A stretch of 64,000 bases of DNA. It comes from Streptomyces umbrinus (GTDB taxonomy: Bacteria > Actinomycetota > Actinomycetes > Streptomycetales > Streptomycetaceae). The notes beneath the pieces are model-generated. The model did no database searches. It saw only the letters and a program-made list of their open reading frames with translations, and was not told the DNA's origin. Shown here piece by piece: positions 25,910-35,100 of this stretch (position 1 is the stretch's first letter; each line of letters begins with the position of its first letter). The translations under genes were made by a program, and so were the position numbers. The stretch lies in assembly GCF_030817415.1 (NCBI RefSeq), contig NZ_JAUSZI010000002.1, forward strand, positions 3,906,001-3,970,000, written 5' to 3'.

Positions 25910-26400
25910 GCGACGGCCTCCACTCGGACGGCGTCCGGGACGAGCCGGGTCTCGTAGCCACCCGAGCAGTCACTGGCCGCGACAGCGATCTCGGCACCGC
26001 AGGAGCAGACGCGGTTGACACCCTCGAAGGGGCTCGCGCCGCAGCAGCCGCCCAAGCGGGACATGTCGGGGTGGAAGTCCAGCTCGACGACGTCCAGCGG
26101 GTGCAGGACGTAGGTGCCGCGCGGCCCGGCGGACACGAGCGAGCCCCGCTCGTCGGACATCCACATCCCGCCGGGCACGATCCCGTCGTACGCGCCCTCG
26201 TCTCCCTCGTACGGTTCGAAGGGCGCCCCGAACGGCTGCGGATCGACCACATACGTGCCGCGCGGGACGCTCGCCGGACCGTGCCGCCGCCCCTCCGCGT
26301 CGGGCTTGCCGTCCCAGCCGGGGTACTCGGGCATCTCGTCGAGCGGCCGGACAGGCTCGGTCAGCCGGCGCCCGCAGGCGGCACAAAACAGTACGTTCAC
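25906..26400 (-). CDS. Hypothetical Cys-rich protein
   Basis: 164 residues, not recognised beyond being a Streptomyces-type conserved protein. It opens VNVLFCAACGRRLTEPVRPL, a zinc-ribbon-like CAAC, and has a second set of Cys later (GGCCGASPFEGVNRVCSCGA), so one or two metal sites are likely. Between them are two PRGTYV repeats (VPRGTYVVDPQPFG, GPRGTYVLHPLDVVELDFHP). It is translationally coupled to the TetR gene. GTG 26400 has no Shine-Dalgarno sequence but sits six nt after TAGAAC (leaderless). Confidence 0.65.
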   Translation of the reverse strand: MNVLFCAACGRRLTEPVRPLDEMPEYPGWDGKPDAEGRRHGPASVPRGTYVVDPQPFGAPFEPYEGDEGAYDGIVPGGMWMSDERGSLVSAGPRGTYVLHPLDVVELDFHPDMSRLGGCCGASPFEGVNRVCSCGAEIAVAASDCSGGYETRLVPDAVRVEAVA

Positions 26401-26406
26401 CCGTAC

Positions 26407-26412
26407 GTTCTA
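26407..26412 (-). promoter_or_regulatory. -10 element of a leaderless promoter (gene ending at 26400)
   Basis: Minus-strand TAGAAC, six nt, then GTG 26400. It drives the Cys-rich protein and coupled TetR gene. The remaining 190 nt up to the agmatine deiminase stop hold no feature I can support. Confidence 0.4.
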
Positions 26413-26603
26413 CCTGACCGTTCCCAAGGACAGAGCGGGAGTGGTCCTGTTGCCAGAACCCGTGCTCGGCCGCGTGCCCCGAACGGTGCCGGACACACTG
26501 GTCGCCCACGCTCGCTCCACGGCCCGGCGGCGCGCATCGTGTCCACGGTCCGCGAATGTGAGGCCCGGTTCGCAGTGATCCGGTCGCACCACTCCTGTCG
26601 CCA

Positions 26604-27644
26604 TCAGGCCCTCGGCTGCTGTTGCGTGATGCAGTGGATGCCGCCGCCGCCCGCGAAGATCGCCCGGGCGTCCACCAGCGTGACCGTCCGGTCGGGGAAC
26701 AGCCGCCGGAAGATCCCGGCCGCGATCTCGTCGCGCGGGTCGTCGAAGCCGCAGAGCACGACTCCGCCGTTGCAGAGGTAGTGGTTGATGTAGGAGTAGT
26801 CGGCCCAGTGGCCGTCCGCCTCCAGGACCGTAGGGGCGGGGACCTCGACGACCTCGATCCGGCGGCCCCGGGCGTCGGTCTGCGCCCTGAGCAGCCCGAT
26901 GATCTCCTTCGACACCTCGTGGTCGGGGTGTGCCGGGTCCGGCTGGGAGTGCGCGACGACGACTCCGGGCCGGGCGAAGGCGGCGACGATGTCGACGTGG
27001 CCGAGCGTCCCGTAGCCGTGCGGGGGATAGTCGCCCGTCAGTCCGCGCGGCAGCCAGATCGCCCTGCGGGTGCCGAGCTGGGCGTGGATCTCCGCCTCCA
27101 CCTGTTCCCTCGTCCAGCCCGGGTTGCGCTCGGGCCCGAGCTGCACGGTCTCGGTGAGCAGCACCGTGCCCTCGCCGTCCACATGGATCGCACCGCCCTC
27201 GTTGACGAGCTTCGAGGTGTACGTCCGTGCCCCGGCCAGGTCCGACACGTACGCCCCGATCTTGGCATCGTGTTCCCAGCGGGCCCAGTCCTGGGCGCCC
27301 CAGCCGTTGAACGTCCAGTCCACGGCGGCGAGTTCGCCCTTCCCGTCGGTGAGGAAGGTGGGGCCGATGTCGCGCATCCAGGCGTCGTCGAGTTCCCGCT
27401 CGACGGTGTCGATGTCCGGGCCGAGGAGCTCCCGGGCCGCCATGGACTGCCCCGGCCCGCACACCACGGTCACCGGTTCGAAGCGCCGGACCGTACGGGC
27501 CACCGCCGCCCACGCCGCGCGCGACCCGGCGAGGTCGTCCGGGTCGTGGAAGGTGACGTTGGGGCCCGGCCACGCCATCCAGGTGCGCTCGTGCGGGGTC
27601 CACTCGGCGGGCATTCGGAAGCCGTCGGCGGCAGCCTTGTTCAT
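26604..27644 (-). CDS. aguA: Agmatine deiminase
   Basis: Hydrolyses agmatine to N-carbamoylputrescine and ammonia in arginine/polyamine breakdown; cytoplasmic, 346 residues. PF04371 family blocks are all present: MPAEWTPHERTWMAWPG at the start, DDAWMRDIGPTF, NGWGAQDWARWEHDAKIG, LVNEGGAIHVDGEGT, GYGTLGHVDIVAAFARPG (catalytic His) and the nucleophile Cys in FAGGGGIHCITQQQP. A duplicated CGGGGTCCTCAT gives two in-frame ATG codons (27656 and 27644), each after GAGG; the shorter was chosen. The gene follows ureC by about 40 nt, so agmatine breakdown and urea hydrolysis are probably co-expressed. Confidence 0.92.
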   Translation of the reverse strand: MNKAAADGFRMPAEWTPHERTWMAWPGPNVTFHDPDDLAGSRAAWAAVARTVRRFEPVTVVCGPGQSMAARELLGPDIDTVERELDDAWMRDIGPTFLTDGKGELAAVDWTFNGWGAQDWARWEHDAKIGAYVSDLAGARTYTSKLVNEGGAIHVDGEGTVLLTETVQLGPERNPGWTREQVEAEIHAQLGTRRAIWLPRGLTGDYPPHGYGTLGHVDIVAAFARPGVVVAHSQPDPAHPDHEVSKEIIGLLRAQTDARGRRIEVVEVPAPTVLEADGHWADYSYINHYLCNGGVVLCGFDDPRDEIAAGIFRRLFPDRTVTLVDARAIFAGGGGIHCITQQQPRA

Positions 27645-27684
27645 CGGGGTCCTCATCGGGTCCTCGGGGTCCTCATCGGGTTTC

Positions 27685-29421
27685 TCACAAGAAGTACAGG
27701 CGGTTCAGGGAGACCGAGTCGGCCGGTTCGGAGCGCAGCGGTTCGCCGTCGAGGGTGACCAGGCCGGTGCGCTGGTCCACATCGACCGTGCCGGTACGGG
27801 AGTTGAGGCGCAGGTCGGCCGGACCGATGCCGCGGGTGCCCCGAACCGCCACGCGACGACGGCGTGTTGGCATGCCGTCGTTGCCCTGGTCGAGCGCGGC
27901 CTGCGCCACGAAGGCGACGGAGAGGTCCGCGGGGGTGCTCCCGTGCGCCCCGAACTGCGGTCCGAGGACCAGGGGTTCACAGGTGTCGGTCGCCGCGTTC
28001 GGGTCGCCCACGACTCCGTACGCCGGGAAGCCGGACTTGAGCACGAGCTGCGGCTTCGCGCCGAAGAACTCGGGGCGCCACAGCACGATGTCGGCGAGCT
28101 TGCCGGTCTCGATGGAGCCGACCTCGTGGGCGAGGCCGTGCGCGATGGCGGGGTTGATGGTGAGCTTGGCGATGTAGCGCAGGACGCGCGCGTTGTCGTC
28201 GCCCGAGTCGCCCGAGTCGCCGGAACCCCCGAAGCCGGCCGAGCCGCCCGAGCCCCCGGAGTGATCCCCGTCCAGTGGCCCCAGCTCCGCCTTCATCTTC
28301 CCGGCCATCGCGAACGTCCGGCGCACGGTCTCCCCCGCCCGCCCCATCCCCTGCGCGTCCGACGAGGTGATGCCGATCGCGCCCAGGTCGTGCAGGACGT
28401 CCTCGGCGCCCATCGTCCCGGCCCGTATCCGGTCGCGGGCCATCGCCGCGTCGCCGGGCAGGTCGGTCTTGAGGTCGTGGACGGAGACGATCATCCCGTA
28501 GTGCTCGGCGACCGCGTCCCGGCCGAAGGGCAGGGTGGGGTTGGTGGAGGAGCCGATGACGTTCGGAACTCCCGCCATTTTCAGCACATTCGGTACGTGA
28601 CCGCCGCCGCAGCCCTCGATGTGGAAGGCGTGGATGGTGCGGCCTTCGAGGACGCGCAGGGTGTCCTCGACGGACAGACACTCGTTCAACCCGTCGCTGT
28701 GCAGGGCGACTTGGACGTCGTACTCCTCGGCGACCCGAAGTGCCGTGTCGAGCGCGCGGGTGTGGGCGCCCATGTCCTCGTGGACCTTGAAGCCGGACGC
28801 CCCGCCCTCGGCCAGGGCCTCGACGAGCGGCGCCTCGTGGGAAGACGAACCCCGGCCCAGGAAGCCGATGTTGACCGGCCACGCGTCGAACGCGTTGAAC
28901 GCGTGCCCCAGCGCCCAGGGTGAGTTGACGCCGACGCCCCACACCGGCCCGAACTCCTGCCCGACGATCGTCGTCACGCCGGACGCCAGCGAGGCCTCCA
29001 TGACGCGCGGCGAGAGCAGGTGGACGTGTGTGTCGACGGCTCCGGCGGTGGCGATCAGCCCCTCCCCGGAGACGATGGACGTACCCGTGCCGACCACGAC
29101 GTCGACACCGTCGAGGGTGTCGGGGTTCCCGGCCCGGCCGATGGAGCAGATCCGCCCCTCGCGGATGCCGATGGAGACCTTCCGGATCCCCTGCGCCGCG
29201 TCGATGACCACCACGTTGCTGATGACGACGTCACAGGTCTCGCGGACGGCGGCGGCCTTGAGGTGCAGCCCGTCGCGCGCGGTCTTGCCGAACCCGGCGA
29301 GGAACTCGTCGCCGTACTTCTGGGCGTCGGACTCGACGCGGATCGTGAGCCCCGAGTCGCCGAGGCGGACGCAGTCGCCGGCCCGGGGGCCGTGGGTGGC
29401 GGCGTACTCGTACGGATTCAT
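27685..29421 (-). CDS. ureC: Urease subunit alpha, divergent type
   Basis: Nickel-dependent catalytic subunit hydrolysing urea to ammonia and carbamate; 578 residues. Nickel ligands are conserved: His132/His134 (DTHVH), carbamylated Lys212 (GFKVHED), His241 (ALHSDGLNE), His267 (AFHIEGCGGGH) and Asp355 (TSSDAQGMG). The catalytic His is kept (His315), but the flap motif CHH of standard ureases reads VHD, so the flap Cys is replaced by Val. NPTRPY is NPTLPF. A Gly/Ser/Asp-rich insert (about residues 389-413) precedes RVLRYIAKLTINPAIAHG. ATG 29421 overlaps the stop of the gamma-beta gene. No ureDEFG accessory genes are near, so activation would need factors from elsewhere. Confidence 0.9.
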   Translation of the reverse strand: MNPYEYAATHGPRAGDCVRLGDSGLTIRVESDAQKYGDEFLAGFGKTARDGLHLKAAAVRETCDVVISNVVVIDAAQGIRKVSIGIREGRICSIGRAGNPDTLDGVDVVVGTGTSIVSGEGLIATAGAVDTHVHLLSPRVMEASLASGVTTIVGQEFGPVWGVGVNSPWALGHAFNAFDAWPVNIGFLGRGSSSHEAPLVEALAEGGASGFKVHEDMGAHTRALDTALRVAEEYDVQVALHSDGLNECLSVEDTLRVLEGRTIHAFHIEGCGGGHVPNVLKMAGVPNVIGSSTNPTLPFGRDAVAEHYGMIVSVHDLKTDLPGDAAMARDRIRAGTMGAEDVLHDLGAIGITSSDAQGMGRAGETVRRTFAMAGKMKAELGPLDGDHSGGSGGSAGFGGSGDSGDSGDDNARVLRYIAKLTINPAIAHGLAHEVGSIETGKLADIVLWRPEFFGAKPQLVLKSGFPAYGVVGDPNAATDTCEPLVLGPQFGAHGSTPADLSVAFVAQAALDQGNDGMPTRRRRVAVRGTRGIGPADLRLNSRTGTVDVDQRTGLVTLDGEPLRSEPADSVSLNRLYFL

Positions 29422-30134
29422 CGTGTCGCTCCCTGCCCCTGAGGCTCGTCCCCTGGAGCCACGGCTCCCAGATATCCACAGGCGGCGGCCCTGTGCAGGG
29501 CCTCCTCCTTCGCGCCCGGCGCGTCCAGCGGCCCGTCGACGAGCCCCGCGAACCCGATCGCGATCCGCTCACCCCCGACGGGCACGAGCCCGACCTCGAC
29601 GCGTTCGCCCGGTCCGAACCGCACCGACGACCCCGCGGGCACGGCGAGCCGCATCCCGTAGGCGTCCGCACGCGGGAAGTCGAGCCGCGGATTGGCCTCG
29701 AAGAAGTGGAAGTGGGAGGTGACGGAGACGGGCACGGTGGCGGTGTTGGTGACCGCGAGCCGCACGACCGCCTCGGGCTGGGCGTGCACGGGCCCGGGCA
29801 GCAACGCCCCGGGGGCCCGCTCCCCCAGCCCGCCGCCGATGGGGTCGGCCACGACCGCGAGCCGCGATCCGTCGTCGAAGACGGCCTCGACATGCACCTC
29901 GGTCACGACGTCGGCGACACCCGGCAGGACGTCGTCCGGGCCGAGCACCGCCCGGGCCGCCTCGATGGCCTCGGCGAGCCGTCGCCCGTCGCGCGCGGCC
30001 TCGCAGACGGTGTCCGCGATGAGCGCGGTCGCCTCCGGCACGTTGAGCCTGAGGCCGCGCGCCTGGCGGGCACGGGCCAGCTCGGCGGCCCCGAACAGGA
30101 GCAGCCGGTCACGTTCCGTGGGGGTCAGTCTCAC
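29418..30134 (-). CDS. ureAB: Urease gamma-beta fusion subunit
   Basis: 238 residues combining the small urease subunits. Residues 1-100 are UreA-like (RLTPTERDRLLLFGAAELAR, LNVPEATALIADTVCEAARD, VLPGVADVVTEVHVEAVFDDG). Residues about 115-225 are UreB-like (VTNTATVPVSVTSHFHFFEA, DAYGMRLAVPAGSSVRFGPG, VEVGLVPVGGERIAIGF). GTG 30134 has AAGGAGGT eight nt upstream, the best ribosome site in this region. It is first gene of a probable operon ureAB-ureC-aguA, coupled to ureC by an ATGA overlap. Fusion of gamma and beta is known in some ureases. Confidence 0.9.
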   Translation of the reverse strand: MRLTPTERDRLLLFGAAELARARQARGLRLNVPEATALIADTVCEAARDGRRLAEAIEAARAVLGPDDVLPGVADVVTEVHVEAVFDDGSRLAVVADPIGGGLGERAPGALLPGPVHAQPEAVVRLAVTNTATVPVSVTSHFHFFEANPRLDFPRADAYGMRLAVPAGSSVRFGPGERVEVGLVPVGGERIAIGFAGLVDGPLDAPGAKEEALHRAAACGYLGAVAPGDEPQGQGATR

Positions 30135-30167
30135 GCCGCGACACCTCCTTGCTTCCACAGATTTTGG

Positions 30168-30248
30168 AGCATCACTCTAACCATGCCACCCGTGGAAAGA
30201 AACCATTGACGGACGAATCCGAACCCGGCACATTGAACGTCGCTCTAA
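30168..30248. promoter_or_regulatory. Direct repeats in the urease/permease divergent region
   Basis: AGCATCACTCTAA (30168-30180) and AACGTCGCTCTAA (30236-30248) match at 10 of 13 positions and lie 68 bp apart. One is close to each of the two divergent start regions. A shared regulator (nitrogen control) is possible. TTGACG at 30207-30212 may be a -35 for the permease. Confidence 0.35.
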
Positions 30249-30285
30249 GGTGCGGGGCGCAAGGGGCCGATCGAAGGGACCTGCC

Positions 30286-31734
30286 ATGCCGGTGGAACAA
30301 CACGGAGTCGACACCATCCCCGAGGAGGAGCGGACAAGCGGTCCCCGGGACCTGGTCTCGATCCTGCTCGGCTCGAACCTCTGCCTCGGCGTGATCATCT
30401 TCGGCTGGCTGCCGCCGTCGTTCGGGCTTGACTGGTGGTCGTCCGTCACGTCGGTCGTCGTGGGCACGCTGGCCGGCACGGCGCTCACGGCTCCGCTCGC
30501 GCTGGTCTCCCTGCGCACGGCGACGAACCTCTCGACGTCGTCCGGCGCCCAGTTCGGCGTCCGCGGCCGGCTCGTCGGCTCGGTCGTCGGGCTCCTGCTC
30601 GCCCTCGGCTACACGGCCCTGACCGTGTGGATCGGCGGCGACGTGATGGTCGGCGTACTGCACCGCCTGTTCGGACTGCCGGCCTCGGACCTCTCGTACG
30701 CGCTGGTCTACGCCCTGCTCTCGGCGGCCACCGTGGCGGGCGCGGTGTACGGCTACCGCGTGCTGCTCCGCATGTCCCGGATCCTGGCCGTGGGCATGAC
30801 GGCCCTGCTGGTCCTCGGGGCGTTCGCGTACGCGCCGCACTTCACGACCTCCGCGCTGCCGGAGGCGGGCGGCTATCTGCTCGGCGGCTTCTGGCCGACG
30901 TGGCTGCTGGCGGCGGTGGCCGCGGGCCTCTCGGGCCCGGTCGCGTTCATCACGCTGCTCGGCGACTACACGCGCTACATCTCACCCGCCCGGCACTCCT
31001 CCCGTACGGTCCTGCGCGCGACCTGGCTGGGCCTGACCGCCGGGCTCCTGGTCCCCCAGCTCTTCGGCACCTTCACGGCGTACGCGGCCGGCGCGGCCCT
31101 CGACTACGCGGGCCCGCTGGTCTCCGCCGCCCCCGGCTGGTACCTGGTCCCGCTCCTGCTCGCCGCCTCCGCCGGATCCGTCGGCAACGCGGGTCTGATG
31201 CTCTACTCGATGGGGCTCGACCTCGACGCGATCCTCCCGCGCGCCTCCCGCACCCGGGCCACGTACACGGTCGCCGTCGTCGCCACGGCCTGCGTCTTCG
31301 TCGGCCACTACGCGTCGAGCGCCCAGGACGCGATGACGTCCTTCGTGCTGCTGCTGACCGCGATCGGCACTCCATGGGCGGTCATCACACTCATCGGCTT
31401 CGTACGCTGCCGCGGCATGTACGACCGGGACGCCCTCCAGGTCTTCAACCGCCGTTCCCGGGGCGGGATCTACTGGTACTCGGCCGGCTGGAACATCCCG
31501 GCCACGGTGTCGTGGACCCTGGGCGCCGTCACCGGCCTGCTCGCGGTGTCACTGCCGTCGTACGAGGGCCCGCTGCTGACGCCGACCGGCGGGGTGGACT
31601 GCAGTTTCCTGCTGTCGGGGCTGGTCGGAGGCACCGCGTATCTGGCCCTGACGGCGCGGACACGTGCACCTCAGCCGCCGGTGCCCTCCGAGCCGTCGGG
31701 GACGGACACCCAGCGGGCCTCGGTGACGTCGTAG
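30286..31734 (+). CDS. NCS1-family purine/cytosine permease
   Basis: Membrane transporter of the nucleobase:cation symporter-1 family, 482 residues, about 12 helices. Recognisable stretches: DLVSILLGSNLCLGVIIFG, STSSGAQFGVRGRLVGSVVG, GPVAFITLLGDYTRYISP (typical NCS1 loop), a pair of late helices and VFNRRSRGGIYWYSAGWNIP near the end. ATG 30286 follows GAAGGGAC. It is divergent from the urease operon, so it probably imports a nitrogen-rich compound (purine, cytosine, allantoin or hydantoin type) whose breakdown gives urea. Its last 64 bp overlap the 3' end of the opposite-strand gene at 31671. Confidence 0.87.
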   Translation: MPVEQHGVDTIPEEERTSGPRDLVSILLGSNLCLGVIIFGWLPPSFGLDWWSSVTSVVVGTLAGTALTAPLALVSLRTATNLSTSSGAQFGVRGRLVGSVVGLLLALGYTALTVWIGGDVMVGVLHRLFGLPASDLSYALVYALLSAATVAGAVYGYRVLLRMSRILAVGMTALLVLGAFAYAPHFTTSALPEAGGYLLGGFWPTWLLAAVAAGLSGPVAFITLLGDYTRYISPARHSSRTVLRATWLGLTAGLLVPQLFGTFTAYAAGAALDYAGPLVSAAPGWYLVPLLLAASAGSVGNAGLMLYSMGLDLDAILPRASRTRATYTVAVVATACVFVGHYASSAQDAMTSFVLLLTAIGTPWAVITLIGFVRCRGMYDRDALQVFNRRSRGGIYWYSAGWNIPATVSWTLGAVTGLLAVSLPSYEGPLLTPTGGVDCSFLLSGLVGGTAYLALTARTRAPQPPVPSEPSGTDTQRASVTS

Positions 31735-32162
31735 CGCAGGGTGTCGTTGCGGGACCGGGTGAGGTCCAGGGCGCGGAGCCTGCGGTAGGCCTCCTCGTCC
31801 AGTTCCGGGCCGAGGAGGATACGGACTCCGGTCGCGGTGTCCTGCAGCACGACGGGTGCCCCGTCCGCGGCGGGCTGCGGGGTCCGGCCGACGAGCGCTT
31901 TCAGCCTGCGGTACGCGTCGTCCGCCAGCTTGGCTCCCATGCCGCCGAGGAACGCCTGCACAGGCAGGGCCACCAGGAACAGCCAGGACAGCTGATCGCC
32001 GGCCCGCAGCGCGGGCCAGGACTTCACGGACACGTCCCACCCCAGACCGGTGAGAAGGTCGACGACCGGGGACTCCGCACCGGACACGGCACGCGGCGGG
32101 ACGAAGACATCCGCGTGCGGTGCCGCGCCGTCGGGCGCCGTTTCGCTCGGCCCGTCAGTCAT
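31671..32162 (-). CDS. Small partner protein of the CHAT gene, unknown
   Basis: 163 residues, not recognised. After a polar tail of about 30 residues it has GLGWDVSVKSWPALRAG, then an amphipathic/hydrophobic helix SWLFLVALPVQAFLGGMGAK and LADDAYRRLKALVGR. A beta-rich region follows (APVVLQDTATGVRILLGP), then DEEAYRRLRALDL. The two AYRRLKAL/AYRRLRAL segments are alike. It starts inside the end of the CHAT-WD40 gene (8-nt overlap), so both proteins come from one mRNA and probably act together. The 3' end overlaps the convergent permease gene by 64 bp. A membrane-associated or helix-forming effector/adaptor role is speculation. Confidence 0.6.
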   Translation of the reverse strand: MTDGPSETAPDGAAPHADVFVPPRAVSGAESPVVDLLTGLGWDVSVKSWPALRAGDQLSWLFLVALPVQAFLGGMGAKLADDAYRRLKALVGRTPQPAADGAPVVLQDTATGVRILLGPELDEEAYRRLRALDLTRSRNDTLRYDVTEARWVSVPDGSEGTGG

Positions 32163-35100
32163 GGCTGACCTCTCCTTCGTCGTCCGAGCGTGACGGCCAT
32201 GAGGTCTCCCGTCCTCCGTCGTCCGTGCGCGACGGCCAGTGGGCGTCCCGCCCTCCGTCGCCGACGCGTCGCAGCCAGAGCGCGTCCCCGGTCCGGGCGA
32301 GGGCTCTGGCCTGCCGGTCCGGTCCGAACGCCACGGCGTGCACGAACCAGTCCGGGGTGTAGCGGTGCCCGGCCAGCGCTTCGCCGGTCGTCGTGTCCCA
32401 CATGCGCACGGTCAGGCCCACGACCGTGAGCAGACGCGCGCCCTCCCGGTCGTACGCCACCCGCGACACGCTGCCCGTGCCGGTGAGCCGCAGCACCTCC
32501 GCACCGGACCTGGTGTCGAAGATCCCGGCTCCGCTGTCGGCCCCGCCCGTGGCCAGCGTCGTTCCGTCGGGGCTGAAGACCGCGTCGAGCACCTCGGTGC
32601 CGGAGGCGATCTCGGCCAGCCGTTCGCCGGACGCGATGTTCCACACCCGCGCGCCGTCGGCTCCGGCGGTCACCAGCCGGAGGCCTCCCGGCGCACAGCT
32701 CATCCGGTACGGGCAGGTGCCGAGGTCCATCCGGACCTGGGTGCTCGCCGTCCTGGTGTTCCAGACGTAGGCGGTGCCGGAAGCGGTGGCGAACACCACG
32801 CGGTGGCCGCTCGGGCTGAACACCATCGCCCGCACCTCGTCGTCGAACTTCAGCTGCTGCAGCTCGGCTTCCCGCGCCACGCTCCAGATGCGTACGACCG
32901 GTCCGACGGCCGTGGCCAGGTGGTTGCCGTCAGGTGTCAGGGCGACGCCGGTCACCGGTGCGCCCGCCCGTTTCGCGGTGGCGAAGGCGCTCTGCCAGGC
33001 GACGGGGTGCCTCACATGTGCCAGGAGGTTTCCGCCCAGGTCCGCCACGACGGCTCTGCGGCCCTCGTACCCCACCGCGACCCGGCTGCCGTCCCGGCTG
33101 AACGCGAACGCCGTCGGACGCGGCCACTCGGAGAGCACCACGTCCTGCGGGCCCGACCCCGAACCGCCGGGCGCGGCTTGCGGTTTCTGTTGCGGTTGGC
33201 GCTGAGGCTGGGGCTTCCGTTGCGGTTGCGGTTGCGGTTGCGGTGACCGAACCGGCTCGTCCGGCTTCGTGGCCGGTTCGCCACGGGCCGCGCCGACCCG
33301 GCGCGAGTCCTCCGCACGGCTCGCTCCCGGCCGGGCCGGGGCACCCCTGACCTGGCCGGGTTCCGGCTCGAATCCACGTACCCAGCGCGCGGGTTCGTCT
33401 CCGACACCCGGGAGCAGATTCCTGTCCGGAGGCTCCACGGGGACGGACCCCGGCATCACGACCGTGGCCTGGGCGTCCGCGTCCGGGGCCTGGGCCTGGG
33501 CCCCAGCCTCGTCCCGCTCGCCGTGCCTCGTACCCGGCTTCTCCTCGCCGGTCTCCCGGTCACTCGCGACCGCGCCCAGTTCCCGGGCCGCCCTGGTCAC
33601 CAGCCCGTCCGGGTCCGCGTCCTGCGGTGACAGCCGGGCCAGCCGTTCGCCGACCGCCAGTACGGCCTCCCACTGGCCGGCACGGTGGAGGTCGGCGATC
33701 TCGGCGCGCAGGGCCGTCCGGGCCAGCTGCTGCCGGGCTTCCTCCAGCCGCCTGCGCGCGTCGCGGTAGTCGGGCTCCGCCGCCACGACCGCCTCAAGGT
33801 GTTCGACGGCCGCGGCCCAGTGGCCGAACTCCGCGGCCCCCGTGCCCGCGGCGAACAGCGCCTCGAGGCGCCGGCTGCGCAGCACCTCGGCCAGCCTGGC
33901 CCGGCTGTCCTTGTACGTCCCGTCCTGGGCGACCACCGCGCGGAACGCGGCGACCGCGTCGTCCCAGCGCCTGGTGTAGAGCGCGGCGAGCCCCTGGACG
34001 TACAGATCGTGCAGTTCCCGGCTGTCGGCCTGGGCCTGCTCCCGGGCCTCCGCCTTGGGGCTGTCGCGCAGGTCGAAGAGCAGACCGTCGAGGGAACGCA
34101 TGTAGAGGACGGGGGTGCCCCACTCCAGCGTCCCGGGCAGCGTCAGCCGGATCGCCTGCCGTGCCTCCGTCACCGCCGCGTCGACGGGGAGGCGGTGCGC
34201 GAGGCCCTCGTAGAAGGTGCGGCTGAACTCGACCGCGGCCCGGTCGGAGATCGGGAACTGCATGGCGAGCGCGGCCGGCACACCGCGCCGCATCAGCGCG
34301 CCCGCGACACTGGAGAACGGGTCCAGGGCACTGGAGCGCCCGGTCTCACAGGCGTTGAGCACCACCAGCCGCAGCGAGGGCATGCTCTCCAGGACCATGG
34401 TGAGGTTCTCCGCGCCCAGGTGGTACGTGCCGCCCTCCTCGTCGGCGAGGGCCAGCGTGCCCTCCTGGGCGGTGGCGTCGAAACCGCCGTGGCCGATGAA
34501 GTGGAAGACGTGCCACTGACCTTCGCCGGTGCGCCGCAACGCGGTACGCAGATCGCGCCAGGTCTCCCCGGCCGTCCAGCCGAGTTCGATCAGCCCCTCC
34601 TGCTCCAGCCCCGCCAGCGCGCTGTGCAGCCGCTGCCGTTCCGTGCTCAGCGCGAGCGGCTCCAGGTCGTCGGGGCGGGCCGCCATGCACAGCACCCGCA
34701 GGGGCGGGGCCACCCGTAACGGGCGCTGGGGCGCGGCAACCTGGGGGTGTCTGACCAGCGGGGTGGTGGGGCAGACGTAACTTCCCTGACCGTCGTCGTA
34801 GAGGAACTCCCAGGGCAGTCCGGCCAGTTCGGGCGGCCGCACGCGCAGCACCATGCGCAGTTGCCGCTCCTCCTGGGCGGCGCGGTGGCGGGCCGCGGCG
34901 AACAGGGCTCGGCCGTCGCCGGGCAGCAGGGCGTCGAAGAGGAGCCGGCCGAGCTCCTGGACCGGCCTCTCCTCGGCGGACACGGTCCGCCGTAGCTGTG
35001 CGGAGGAGGAGAGGACCGCGTCGGGCACCCTGGCGGCGAGGCGCCGGAGTTCGTCGGGGCGCAGTGGGAGCTTGCTCAGTGCGGCGGTCTCCGCGCCGTC

